A DNA stretch of 5,669 nt from Geoglobus sp. (GTDB lineage Archaea; Halobacteriota; Archaeoglobi; Archaeoglobales; Archaeoglobaceae): assembly GCA_027019885.1 (NCBI GenBank), contig JALUWC010000541.1:1-5669 (forward strand), given 5' to 3'. The notes below the pieces were generated by a model. It was not told where the DNA came from. It searched no databases and saw only the letters and a program-made list of their open reading frames with translations. This document shows, piece after piece, positions 1 to 5,541 of the stretch (the stretch's first letter is position 1; each line of letters opens with the position of its first letter). A program made the position numbers and the translations under genes.

Positions 1-85
1 AAGCTGCAACAAGTGTTGTTTTTCCATGATCAACATGACCCACCATACCTATGTTAACCTCAGGAAGAGGAACGTTATCACCCAT
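1..85 (-). CDS. eif2g: Translation initiation factor aIF2 subunit gamma, N-terminal fragment
   Basis: Only the first 28 codons are present; the gene continues past the left edge. The translation starts [16 protein letters not shown] and carries the G1/P-loop GHVDHGKT at residues 16-23. The [19 protein letters not shown] context is typical of aIF2 gamma rather than EF-1 alpha, which usually reads INLAFIGHVDHGKST. In this family the GTPase forms the core of the heterotrimeric aIF2 that brings initiator Met-tRNA to the small ribosomal subunit. The ATG at 85 is supported by a TATA box at 108-115, about 23 bases upstream of the start, which predicts a leaderless or nearly leaderless mRNA; no ribosome binding site is visible. 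It is a housekeeping gene unrelated in function to the catabolic genes beside it. An EF-Tu-like paralogue cannot be fully excluded from 28 residues. Confidence 0.9.
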   Translation of the reverse strand, partial: MGDNVPLPEVNIGMVGHVDHGKTTLVAA

Positions 86-107
86 AGAACAACAAGTCAG
101 GGTATGG

Positions 108-119
108 TATTTAAATATA
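108..119 (-). promoter_or_regulatory. TATA box of the aIF2 gamma gene
   Basis: On the minus strand the sequence reads TATATTTAAATA, with the core octamer TTTAAATA at 108-115. Its near edge lies 23 bases from the ATG at 85, so transcription should start at or within a few bases of the start codon. The same octamer occurs at the same spacing before the Lrp-like gene near 5483. Confidence 0.7.
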
Positions 120-187
120 ATTCAAAAATGTCACGCCTGGATCTCTGTTCTGAATTGCATAATGGTGAGGTATTTTTTCCTGCGCTT

Positions 188-204
188 ATTAAAAAGAATC
201 TTTT
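188..204 (-). terminator. Possible T-tract terminator after the M29-like gene
   Basis: About 20 bases past the TAG stop of the M29-like gene, the minus strand reads AAAAGATTCTTTTTAAT. This is a short inverted repeat (AAAAGA / TCTTTT around one base, 192-204) running into five Ts. Archaeal termination depends mainly on T tracts, so the position and composition fit, but the tract is short. The rest of 86-224 shows nothing further apart from the aIF2 gamma promoter. Confidence 0.35.
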
Positions 205-224
205 GAAATTCAATCAGATTGCAG

Positions 225-1151
225 CTAAATTTTCCACTCTCCTTCCTCAATAACGGTTTTTTCATCCACGATAAGTGTTGGATTCATGATGACACCATCT
301 AAATGCAAATCAGCCTTTACACCACCGCCAAAAGCAGTGTTGTCACCCAGACCTATGTGAACGGTTTTGTAGACCTTCTCATCAACCAGAACATTGCCCA
401 TGATCGTGGCAGCAGGATTGCATCCAACACCAAGCTCGGCGATGTTAAAGACTTCACTACCCTTGTTTTCCAAAAGATTTCTGAGTTTTGTTGCCTCATT
501 TCCACCGTCTATATCCGTAACGTATCCCCTTTTAATTTCCAGCATGACAGGTTCATTTAACTTCCCGATGCCTGCCAGCGATCCATCGAAAACCAGAGTA
601 CCCTCAGTACTGCCCTCCACAGGAGATACACACACCTCTCCTGCAGGAAGATTGCCAAACGCCCCCTTCTCTGTTAAAATTCCAGTATCGAGAAAAAGCC
701 TTCTTCCGGTGATTGTGAGATTTAGATCTGTTCCCGATTCTGAAATTAGTTTCACATTATTTCCCCTCATCGCACTGGCCATTCTTTTGACATATTCCTG
801 AACTTTCAGATAATCAATATTCAGAGTTTTCATGAAAATATCTTCTGTTATTCCTGGCAGAGTTGCCCCTCTCGCACCAGCTTTTGTTGCCTCTATTCTT
901 GCTCTGGTATGTGTCAGACTTTTTTCGGTGACTGCAAGAAATACATCAACCTTCTTCCACATAAGGGCAAGAGCTTCAGGTGGTTCATCAGCAATCATGG
1001 CGAGCACGGTCTGGGTTTTTTCAGATCCGGCAACAAAAAGAGCTTCCCCTATTGATTTTTTTGATGGATCTGTAATAACAAGAAATGTTTCATTTTCCTT
1101 CAAGCCCAAATTTGTCTCCAGTACCTTTCTTGCAACGCTGGTGAGCTTCAT
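225..1151 (-). CDS. M29 aminopeptidase (aminopeptidase T)-like metalloprotein
   Basis: A 308-residue protein of the M29/aminopeptidase T-like superfamily, shorter than classical AmpS/PepS enzymes (about 400). Visible family motifs are NLPAGEV (167-173, E172), AELGVGCNP (238-246, E239), VHIGLGDN (264-271, H265) and DLHLDGV (281-287, H283 and D285). The spacing of E172, E239, H265, H283 and D285 roughly follows the metal ligands of M29 peptidases. The catalytic tyrosine that classical M29 enzymes carry a few residues after the His of HIA/GLG is absent here (T272, F274), so peptidase activity is doubtful. The superfamily also includes the ring-opening enzyme NicX (2,5-dihydroxypyridine dioxygenase), so the fold is not restricted to peptides. 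The gene starts 4 bases after the DUF917 stop, and a GGTGAT ribosome binding site (1155-1160) overlaps that stop, so the two are one translationally coupled operon. I infer a soluble hydrolase acting in the same pathway; the substrate is unknown. Confidence 0.82.
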   Translation of the reverse strand: MKLTSVARKVLETNLGLKENETFLVITDPSKKSIGEALFVAGSEKTQTVLAMIADEPPEALALMWKKVDVFLAVTEKSLTHTRARIEATKAGARGATLPGITEDIFMKTLNIDYLKVQEYVKRMASAMRGNNVKLISESGTDLNLTITGRRLFLDTGILTEKGAFGNLPAGEVCVSPVEGSTEGTLVFDGSLAGIGKLNEPVMLEIKRGYVTDIDGGNEATKLRNLLENKGSEVFNIAELGVGCNPAATIMGNVLVDEKVYKTVHIGLGDNTAFGGGVKADLHLDGVIMNPTLIVDEKTVIEEGEWKI

Positions 1152-1154
1152 TCA

Positions 1155-1160
1155 ATCACC
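1155..1160 (-). promoter_or_regulatory. Ribosome binding site of the M29-like gene
   Basis: The minus strand reads GGTGAT immediately before TGAATG. It complements the 3' end of archaeal 16S rRNA, overlaps the stop codon of the upstream gene (1156-1158) and lies three bases from the ATG at 1151. This fixes the start and implies translational coupling. Confidence 0.6.
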
Positions 1161-2244
1161 CAACTGAGATATACTCTCCACTATACCCGAGCTTATCAAG
1201 TATCTTTTTCCAGCATTCATATCCCTTCCTGCATCTCCATCTTTCCGGTGCCTGCACACCGAAAATTGCTATCCTCTGGGATTCTTTTATGTCTGCATTT
1301 GTCAGTGGTTTGATTTCATCAGCATCCACCATGCAGATCAGGTCCGGAACGGTAGCAACGACCTTACCATCTATTTTCGCAAGCATATTTTCGTTTTTAA
1401 AATAGATTTCCATGATACTACCCTCATATCCACTCTCACCCTCAAGTACGGTTTTTCCAAAATCAAATCCACCTTCAGTCTTTGTTTCAAGCCGACTAAT
1501 TTTACCGATAAACATCTCCTTCGCCAAGATTCTGGAATTAAGATCTTCGAGGTCTTCTGCTTCTTTAAACGCATTGCCAGCTTCAAGGCAGTCTGTAATT
1601 GTTCCCGGTGCAAGATAACTTAAAATCTGTTCTCTCGTAACAATCCATGTTGAAAAGGCAGCAAGCATTCCCCATAGTACAGAACACTCTCTCGCTATGG
1701 CCTCTGCAGCTTCAGTGTTATCTGGATCAGCCAGATACGCTATAACAGAATCACCTTCAGAATTGGACAGAACAAGTGGATAGGGTGGGATTCTGTATAT
1801 GGAGTAGAGAGTGGTATTCAGTTCCGGAACGGCCCTGCCATTACCGTCTGCATCTACAAATGGAATTTTTTTCAATGCTGCTACATAAATTGGGACCATG
1901 GTATTGAAACCACCAAGTTCACCGGCCATCAGATAACCAATTGGCCTTCCACCCAGATACGATGTCCTTTGTATCAGCTCAAACGCTTTTAGAGCTTCAG
2001 GTCCAAAACCTTTTTCTCTGAATGCTCTCGGAGCACCGATTCCTGCGACCATAACAGCACATTCATGTGGTTTCATTTCTTCCGGGTGGACAAGTTCTAC
2101 TTTAACTTCCTTTATCTTGTTCAGTAATTCGAACCCCTGCTCTGCCGAACCACCTCCACCTGCCCCGAAGAAGGTTGCTCCAAGAATTATGCTTTCCACA
2201 TCCGTTTTATCAAGAATGTTCTTGTCAATATCCTCCACCTCCAT
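1156..2244 (-). CDS. DUF917 / S-methyl thiohydantoin desulfurase-family protein
   Basis: A 362-residue protein from ATG 2244. It has the family hallmarks of DUF917 (COG3535, renamed after S-methyl thiohydantoin desulfurase): a glycine-rich FGAGGGGS near the N-terminus (26-33), GGFNTMVPI (111-119), the signature DADGNGRAVPEL (131-142), and a C-terminal domain with TVPDLICMVDADE (298-310) ending in RWRCRKGYECW. Full length matches the family (about 360). Members sit beside hydantoinases, hydantoin racemases and permeases, and most have no assigned reaction. No signal peptide or membrane segment is seen, so it is probably cytoplasmic. It is the first gene of a leftward operon with the M29-like gene and divergent from the racemase-permease operon. 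A GTG at 2247 is an alternative start; both fit a leaderless transcript from the TATA box at 2271-2278, and no ribosome binding site is correctly spaced. Family assignment is firm; activity is inferred from context only. Confidence 0.85.
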   Translation of the reverse strand: MEVEDIDKNILDKTDVESIILGATFFGAGGGGSAEQGFELLNKIKEVKVELVHPEEMKPHECAVMVAGIGAPRAFREKGFGPEALKAFELIQRTSYLGGRPIGYLMAGELGGFNTMVPIYVAALKKIPFVDADGNGRAVPELNTTLYSIYRIPPYPLVLSNSEGDSVIAYLADPDNTEAAEAIARECSVLWGMLAAFSTWIVTREQILSYLAPGTITDCLEAGNAFKEAEDLEDLNSRILAKEMFIGKISRLETKTEGGFDFGKTVLEGESGYEGSIMEIYFKNENMLAKIDGKVVATVPDLICMVDADEIKPLTNADIKESQRIAIFGVQAPERWRCRKGYECWKKILDKLGYSGEYISVG

Positions 2245-2270
2245 CACCCCAATTCACAGTACATGCTATA

Positions 2271-2280
2271 ACTTTAAATT
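2271..2280 (-). promoter_or_regulatory. TATA box of the DUF917-M29 operon
   Basis: The minus strand reads AATTTAAAGT, preceded by a purine-rich GGGGAAAAA stretch that may act as a BRE. Its near edge is 24 bases from GTG 2247 and 27 from ATG 2244, giving a leaderless or nearly leaderless mRNA. This is consistent with the lack of a spaced ribosome binding site. Confidence 0.55.
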
Positions 2281-2297
2281 TTTTTCCCCAACTCTGC

Positions 2298-2369
2298 AAA
2301 ATTTTGTCACAAATTAACATAATAAAAATAATGATTAATCGTTATTAATGTTAATTTTACCAAAATTTT
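2298..2369. repeat. Inverted pair of composite elements between divergent promoters (candidate operator)
   Basis: The left arm on the plus strand is AAAATTTTG (2298-2306), four bases, then AAATTAACAT (2311-2320). The right arm is ATGTTAATTT (2348-2357), three bases, then CAAAATTTT (2361-2369). The arms are exact reverse complements in both blocks (19 of 19 positions) and differ only in spacer length (4 versus 3). A perfect palindrome GATTAATC (2333-2340) lies between the arms. Read outward, each divergent promoter therefore has ATGTTAATTT-N3/4-CAAAATTTT upstream. The copy facing the racemase gene runs into its TATA box; the copy facing the DUF917 gene ends about 20 bases before that TATA box. 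This looks like a two-sided regulator binding region. The low-complexity AT background weakens the case, but 19 matched positions in two ordered blocks is more than expected by chance. Confidence 0.6.
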
Positions 2370-2375
2370 TAAATA
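2368..2375 (+). promoter_or_regulatory. TATA box of the racemase-permease operon
   Basis: TTTAAATA, identical to the octamers before aIF2 gamma and the Lrp-like gene. Transcription should start near 2397-2400, giving a leader of about 42-45 bases with a ribosome binding site, unlike the leaderless genes around it. A near-palindrome TAACT-A-AGTTA (2380-2390) lies between the TATA box and the expected start, a position where a bound protein would block transcription. Confidence 0.65.
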
Positions 2376-2430
2376 TTAGTAACTAAGTTAAGAATTAATA
2401 CTTAATAATTCCTTGAAAAAAAATTGCAAT

Positions 2431-2437
2431 GAGGTGA
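2431..2437 (+). promoter_or_regulatory. Ribosome binding site of the racemase-family gene
   Basis: GAGGTGA with a four-base spacer before ATG 2442. It decides this start and shows that the racemase operon mRNA has a conventional leader. Confidence 0.75.
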
Positions 2438-2441
2438 AAAA

Positions 2442-3209
2442 ATGAACAAAATTAGAATTTTGGATATATTGCCCCTCGTGGAAAATGAAGAGGTAAGAGG
2501 AATGTTGAAGGAAAGAGATAGAATCAGAAAACAACTGAGTGACAGGACAAATGGCATGGTGGAGCTTGATGTGGTAACCATAGATGGTGGTGCCGTATCC
2601 ATAGAGAGTTACTTTGATGAGGCAATCAATATCCCGTATTTTCTTCATAAGCTCAGCATTGCAAAAGAGTATGATGCTGTGATCATAGATTGTTTTGGAG
2701 ATCCAGGACTGGATGCAGCAAGAGAATTGCTGGATATACCTGTCATTGGACCAAATCATTCGGCATTGCATCTCGCATCTCAGGTTGGTGGGAGATTTTC
2801 CGTGATAAGCGTACTTCCTCAGCTTGAACATCCCATAAGAGACCTTGCCAGAAAGTATGGACTGGAAAACAATCTGGTTTCTGTTAGAAACATGAATATC
2901 CCGGTACTTGAGCTTGAAAAAGATTCTGAAGCTGTTGAAAAAACTGTTGAGGCAGCAAAAAAGGCTGTTGAAGAAGATGGAGCATGTGCAATTGTTTTCG
3001 GGTGTACCGGAATGTCTTTCTTTTTGGACGAAGTCCGGGAAACCTTGAGGAATGAGGGGATTCTTGTACCCGTAATAGAGCCATTCCAAGCAGCAGTTTA
3101 CAATGCTGTAATGTGGGTTCTGCTTGGTGTTACTCACAGCAAAACCAGATACGTTCCTCCGAGGGAAAAAGAAAGAATTTGGGGAGGTGAAATTTTGTGG
3201 AAAAAATGA
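2442..3209 (+). CDS. Asp/Glu/hydantoin racemase family protein
   Basis: A 255-residue protein, normal for hydantoin racemase (COG4126, about 240-250). Both catalytic cysteine contexts of the Asp/Glu racemase superfamily are present: DCFGDPGL (83-90, C84) and VFGCTGM (185-191, C188). The N-terminal half also has VTIDGGAVSIESYFDEA (45-61), which resembles the hydantoin racemase substrate-side segment, and GPNHSALHLA (103-112). Racemases of this family invert the alpha carbon by two-cysteine general acid/base chemistry without cofactor; hydantoin racemase lets a stereospecific hydantoinase or carbamoylase use both enantiomers. Related superfamily members include maleate isomerase and arylmalonate decarboxylase, so racemase activity is likely but the substrate is not proven. 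It is the first gene of an operon; its last 13 bases overlap the permease gene, tying it closely to the transported compound. Confidence 0.85.
   Translation: MNKIRILDILPLVENEEVRGMLKERDRIRKQLSDRTNGMVELDVVTIDGGAVSIESYFDEAINIPYFLHKLSIAKEYDAVIIDCFGDPGLDAARELLDIPVIGPNHSALHLASQVGGRFSVISVLPQLEHPIRDLARKYGLENNLVSVRNMNIPVLELEKDSEAVEKTVEAAKKAVEEDGACAIVFGCTGMSFFLDEVRETLRNEGILVPVIEPFQAAVYNAVMWVLLGVTHSKTRYVPPREKERIWGGEILWKK
3182..3190 (+). promoter_or_regulatory. Ribosome binding site of the permease, inside the racemase gene
   Basis: GGGAGGTGA, a near-perfect complement to the archaeal 16S rRNA tail, lies within the last codons of the racemase gene. It is six bases before the GTG at 3197, so it decides the GTG start over the internal ATG at 3206. 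Confidence 0.75.
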
Positions 3210-4513
3210 TAGATTATTATGGAGATTATGCTGTGTCGCCAATCCCTCTTAAAGACAGAAGGAGTTTTGCAAGTGTTTTCTGGGTTGTGGCTGGGATTTC
3301 AGCAACAATACTTGCACTGTATGCCGGAGCAGCAATAGGTTCGGGATTGCCATTCAGGGATGCTGTCATAGCCGTTGCAGTTGGGTTTTTTATCTCAAGT
3401 CTTATTGGTGGTCTTCTGGGTGCGATAGCAGCTGGTACAGGGGTCTCGACCGTTATGATTGGAAGACACGTTTTTGGTAGGGTGGGAACAGTTATTTCAG
3501 CACTTCTCATATCCATAACAAGCATTGGATGGTATGCTATGAACGCTGGTTTTTTCGGTCAGGTTCTCAACACCATGTTTCCCGGACATCCTCTGACCGA
3601 TCCTCAAATTGCAGCCCTGTGGGGAGGATTGCTTATGATGGTTACAGCGATCATTGGTTTTGGAGGGCTTTCCTTTCTGAGTTTTCTCACAGTACCAGTT
3701 TTCATTGTAATAACTTTTGCAGCAGTTGGAGCGGTGGTATCGCAGGTAGGTGTTGGGCTGTTTGAACTGCTTCCACCAAAACAGATGAGCTTAGCAGAAG
3801 GGATAACCATTGCAGCTGGAGGAATGGCAGTGGGAGCTGTCATTGCCCCAGATATAGCAAGATGGGCAAGAAATCCAAAGGAAGGCTTTCTTGCGTATTT
3901 CTTTGGAGTGTGGATAATGGATCTGCTTCTGGTCAGTGCCGGTGCTGCAATGATCCTTGTCCATGGAGATGCCAATGTCCCTGCTGCAATGCTCGGACTT
4001 GGACTGGGTGTTGGGGCTCTGTTCATGCTGATACTCGGACAGTGGACCACCAATGATAATAATCTTTACTCGGCGGCTCTTGCTCTTGAAAACCTGTTTC
4101 CAGTTAAAAAAAGCCTCCTTACAACAATACTTGGTGTCATTGGAACTGTTTTAGGAGCTTTTGGTGCTATTAACTACTTTGTAAATTACATGACCATCCT
4201 CGGGACGTACATTCCACCAATTGGAGGTGTGATGATTGCCGATTACTATATCGTTAGAAGGTACATTTACAGACTCAATACACCTGAAGAAAGATACCCC
4301 TACGGTCCTGGAACCAAGTATTCTGCTGTGAATATCCTATCAATCCTTTCGTTTCCAGTAGGCGGGTATCTTGGTTCGAGTTTACCGGGAATCCCAGCAA
4401 TAAATGCAATTATAATTGCAGTTTTAGTATACGTAGTTTCAGTTGCGCTGTTTGAAAAACTTGGAATTCCGTACAGATTTGGAGAAATCATGGAAAGTGA
4501 AACAGGTTTTTAG
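3197..4513 (+). CDS. NCS1-family (CodB-like) nucleobase/hydantoin permease
   Basis: A 438-residue integral membrane protein with about 12 hydrophobic segments, close in length to cytosine permease CodB (about 420). NCS1 landmarks are GWYAMNAG (111-118, helix 3), APDIARWAR (217-225, helix 6), WTTNDNNLY (283-291, helix 8; very characteristic of CodB-type members) and PPIGGVMIADYY (340-351, helix 10). NCS1 proteins are sodium- or proton-coupled importers of cytosine, uracil, allantoin, hydantoins and similar ring compounds, working by a LeuT-like alternating-access fold. Specificity among these cannot be read here; the neighbouring hydantoin racemase and DUF917 genes favour a hydantoin or related ring. 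The GTG start is chosen because a strong ribosome binding site sits six bases upstream; the gene overlaps the racemase by 13 bases, implying coupled translation. Confidence 0.92.
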   Translation: MEKMIDYYGDYAVSPIPLKDRRSFASVFWVVAGISATILALYAGAAIGSGLPFRDAVIAVAVGFFISSLIGGLLGAIAAGTGVSTVMIGRHVFGRVGTVISALLISITSIGWYAMNAGFFGQVLNTMFPGHPLTDPQIAALWGGLLMMVTAIIGFGGLSFLSFLTVPVFIVITFAAVGAVVSQVGVGLFELLPPKQMSLAEGITIAAGGMAVGAVIAPDIARWARNPKEGFLAYFFGVWIMDLLLVSAGAAMILVHGDANVPAAMLGLGLGVGALFMLILGQWTTNDNNLYSAALALENLFPVKKSLLTTILGVIGTVLGAFGAINYFVNYMTILGTYIPPIGGVMIADYYIVRRYIYRLNTPEERYPYGPGTKYSAVNILSILSFPVGGYLGSSLPGIPAINAIIIAVLVYVVSVALFEKLGIPYRFGEIMESETGF

Positions 4514-4520
4514 AGGTGGT
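4513..4520 (+). promoter_or_regulatory. Ribosome binding site deciding the start of the small membrane protein
   Basis: GAGGTGGT begins on the last base of the permease stop codon and ends four bases before ATG 4525. It contains the competing GTG at 4516, which argues against using that upstream start. Confidence 0.6.
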
Positions 4521-4524
4521 TCAT

Positions 4525-4908
4525 ATGCCTGAATTTGAAAAAAAGGATCTGGAACTCTGGAAAAGGCTTTACCTTATCACCCTTGTTCTCGGGATTGTTA
4601 TAGTTGCAAGCGGTTTGCTAAGTCCAAACCTACTTTCCAGAGTTTTCTACACTATAATAGGAATTCTGAAGATTGGTAGTTCACTTCTTGGTCTGAAAGT
4701 TGGTAAAAATCCAGAGAGAGTAATAATAATTTCATGGCTTCTTTTTGCCTTTACCGTAAGCTTTCTTCTCATTGTACCGGGCCCGGTATTCTCTGCACCG
4801 GAGATTTTAATGTTAACTGCAACGCTGAGTGCCATTGTTACCGGTATTATAGGACTCTATGGAATTCTTGGAGTTTCGAAAAAGTACAAGCTGCCTGTTG
4901 CCCCGTGA
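4525..4908 (+). CDS. Small four-helix membrane protein of unknown function
   Basis: A 127-residue protein that I do not recognise. After a charged N-terminus (EKKDLELWKR) there are four hydrophobic segments at about 14-31, 38-57, 65-84 and 92-115, then a short basic tail (SKKYKLPVAP). There are no cysteines or histidines, and no obvious catalytic motif. ATG 4525 is chosen because GAGGTGGT (4513-4520) is a well-placed ribosome binding site; the alternative in-frame GTG at 4516 lies inside that site. It follows the permease by 11 bases and is the last gene of the operon. By context it could be an accessory or small partner of the permease, or an independent membrane protein carried along. No homology supports either. 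Confidence 0.75.
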   Translation: MPEFEKKDLELWKRLYLITLVLGIVIVASGLLSPNLLSRVFYTIIGILKIGSSLLGLKVGKNPERVIIISWLLFAFTVSFLLIVPGPVFSAPEILMLTATLSAIVTGIIGLYGILGVSKKYKLPVAP

Positions 4909-4932
4909 TATGAAATATCGAAATTAATTAAT
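4907..4932. terminator. Possible termination region between convergent genes
   Basis: Only 19 bases separate the stops of the membrane protein (4908) and the Lrp-like gene (4928). The span holds a small perfect inverted repeat, GATAT-GAA-ATATC (4907-4919), and the palindrome ATTAATTAAT (4923-4932). Neither has a long T tract, so a terminator role is a guess from position. The nearest plus-strand T-rich run (TTTTATTAT) is inside the end of the Lrp-like gene. Confidence 0.25.
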
Positions 4933-5461
4933 CCCCATATTTTATTATCGGTTGGTCAAAGAGCTTCGGACTTTTTATTACCTCCCGGACACTGTAATTT
5001 TCGATAATATCTCTGTCTTTGAGAAGATCTTTTGTAAAATGGAATATTGAGACCATATCTTTTTCAAAAACTCTGATTAAAATTTCGGGTTTCTGAATGT
5101 ACTGAACAATTTCGTAAATTTGAGGATAATTTTGAAGCTCATTGATGAATTCTTTTATCTCCCTGCTACCTGCGTTCTTTGAAAGTTCTACAAAAACATC
5201 CGCACAAGCCAGACCAACATTCTGAAGAACAAGCAAACCAACAATTTTAAGGTAATCTTTTTTCATCATAGCTGTCCTTCTTCTGCTCACAGTTGAAACC
5301 GATACTCCAAACATTTCTGCAAGCTCGCTGTCGCTCATTCTTCCATCTTCTCTCAATGCTATCACAATTTTGAGGTCGAGTTCATCAAATTCAGAGTTAA
5401 CAAATTTTTTCCAGAAATTAAACTCGGATTCTATTTTTTCCAGGATATCCCACCGTTTCAT
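4928..5461 (-). CDS. Lrp/AsnC-like winged-helix transcriptional regulator
   Basis: A 177-residue protein from ATG 5461. An Lrp/AsnC-type helix-turn-helix spans about 28-72: LDLKIVIALREDGRMSDSEL is followed by AEMFGVSVSTVSRRR, matching the usual LDxxIlxxLqxdgR.s..eLA...gvS...v.rR pattern. Residues about 85-160 look like the alpha/beta ligand-sensing (RAM-like) half but are diverged. Unlike typical Lrp proteins, whose helix-turn-helix begins within the first ten residues, about 27 extra residues, charged and probably helical, precede it. A TTG at 5473 is a possible longer start but would lie upstream of the predicted transcription start, so ATG 5461 is preferred. It is convergent with the permease operon and is the only regulator in the window, so it is the best candidate to sense the imported compound or its product. 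Confidence 0.8.
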   Translation of the reverse strand: MKRWDILEKIESEFNFWKKFVNSEFDELDLKIVIALREDGRMSDSELAEMFGVSVSTVSRRRTAMMKKDYLKIVGLLVLQNVGLACADVFVELSKNAGSREIKEFINELQNYPQIYEIVQYIQKPEILIRVFEKDMVSIFHFTKDLLKDRDIIENYSVREVIKSPKLFDQPIIKYGD

Positions 5462-5482
5462 TTCTATTTTCAAGAGAACAGG

Positions 5483-5498
5483 TATTTAAAAAATTAAC
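5483..5498 (-). promoter_or_regulatory. Promoter and possible autoregulatory site of the Lrp-like gene
   Basis: The minus strand reads GTTAATTTTTTAAATA. TTTAAATA (5483-5490) is the TATA box, 22 bases from ATG 5461, which predicts a leaderless mRNA. GTTAATTTT (5490-5498) directly abuts and overlaps it, and is the same nine-base word found in the divergent region at 2350-2358. The plus strand here also shows a dyad AAATT-N5-AATTT (5491-5505). A protein bound here would compete with TBP. Confidence 0.55.
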
Positions 5499-5541
5499 TG
5501 AATTTCTCTCTGGGGATCTGAAAGCACAGAAAAGTGATTTC

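Noticed and set aside
26..253. A small plus-strand open frame across the aIF2 gamma start and the spacer
   Set aside because: It runs through the aIF2 gamma start, its TATA box and the end of the M29-like gene, and has no family resemblance.
394..801. A 135-codon plus-strand open frame opposite the M29-like gene
   Set aside because: It is antisense to conserved M29 motifs and has no plausible start signals; its Ser/Pro-rich composition is typical of a shadow frame.
225..2441. M29-like and racemase-family proteins as parts of an aerobic nicotinate pathway (NicX and maleate isomerase relatives)
   Set aside because: The superfamily parallels are real, but the other pathway genes are absent, an O2-dependent dioxygenase is unlikely in the inferred anaerobic archaeon, and the DUF917, hydantoin-racemase-type and CodB-like neighbours fit a hydantoin or pyrimidine-like substrate better.
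2248..2441. A CRISPR leader, small RNA gene or riboswitch in the AT-rich divergent spacer
   Set aside because: There are no direct repeats with spacers and no GC-rich stable helices. The structure present is dyad symmetry centred between two promoters, better explained as protein binding sites.
2388..3242. A 284-codon open frame on the minus strand opposite the racemase-family gene
   Set aside because: It is antisense to a gene with clear family motifs and a good ribosome binding site. Its translation is rich in Phe, Asn, Ser, His and Cys in the way antisense frames are, and shows no recognisable domain.
3604..4053. A 149-codon minus-strand open frame inside the permease
   Set aside because: It is Pro/Ser/Thr/Ala-rich, as expected opposite a hydrophobic membrane-protein gene. 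It has no promoter or ribosome binding site of its own and overlaps a firmly identified NCS1 gene.
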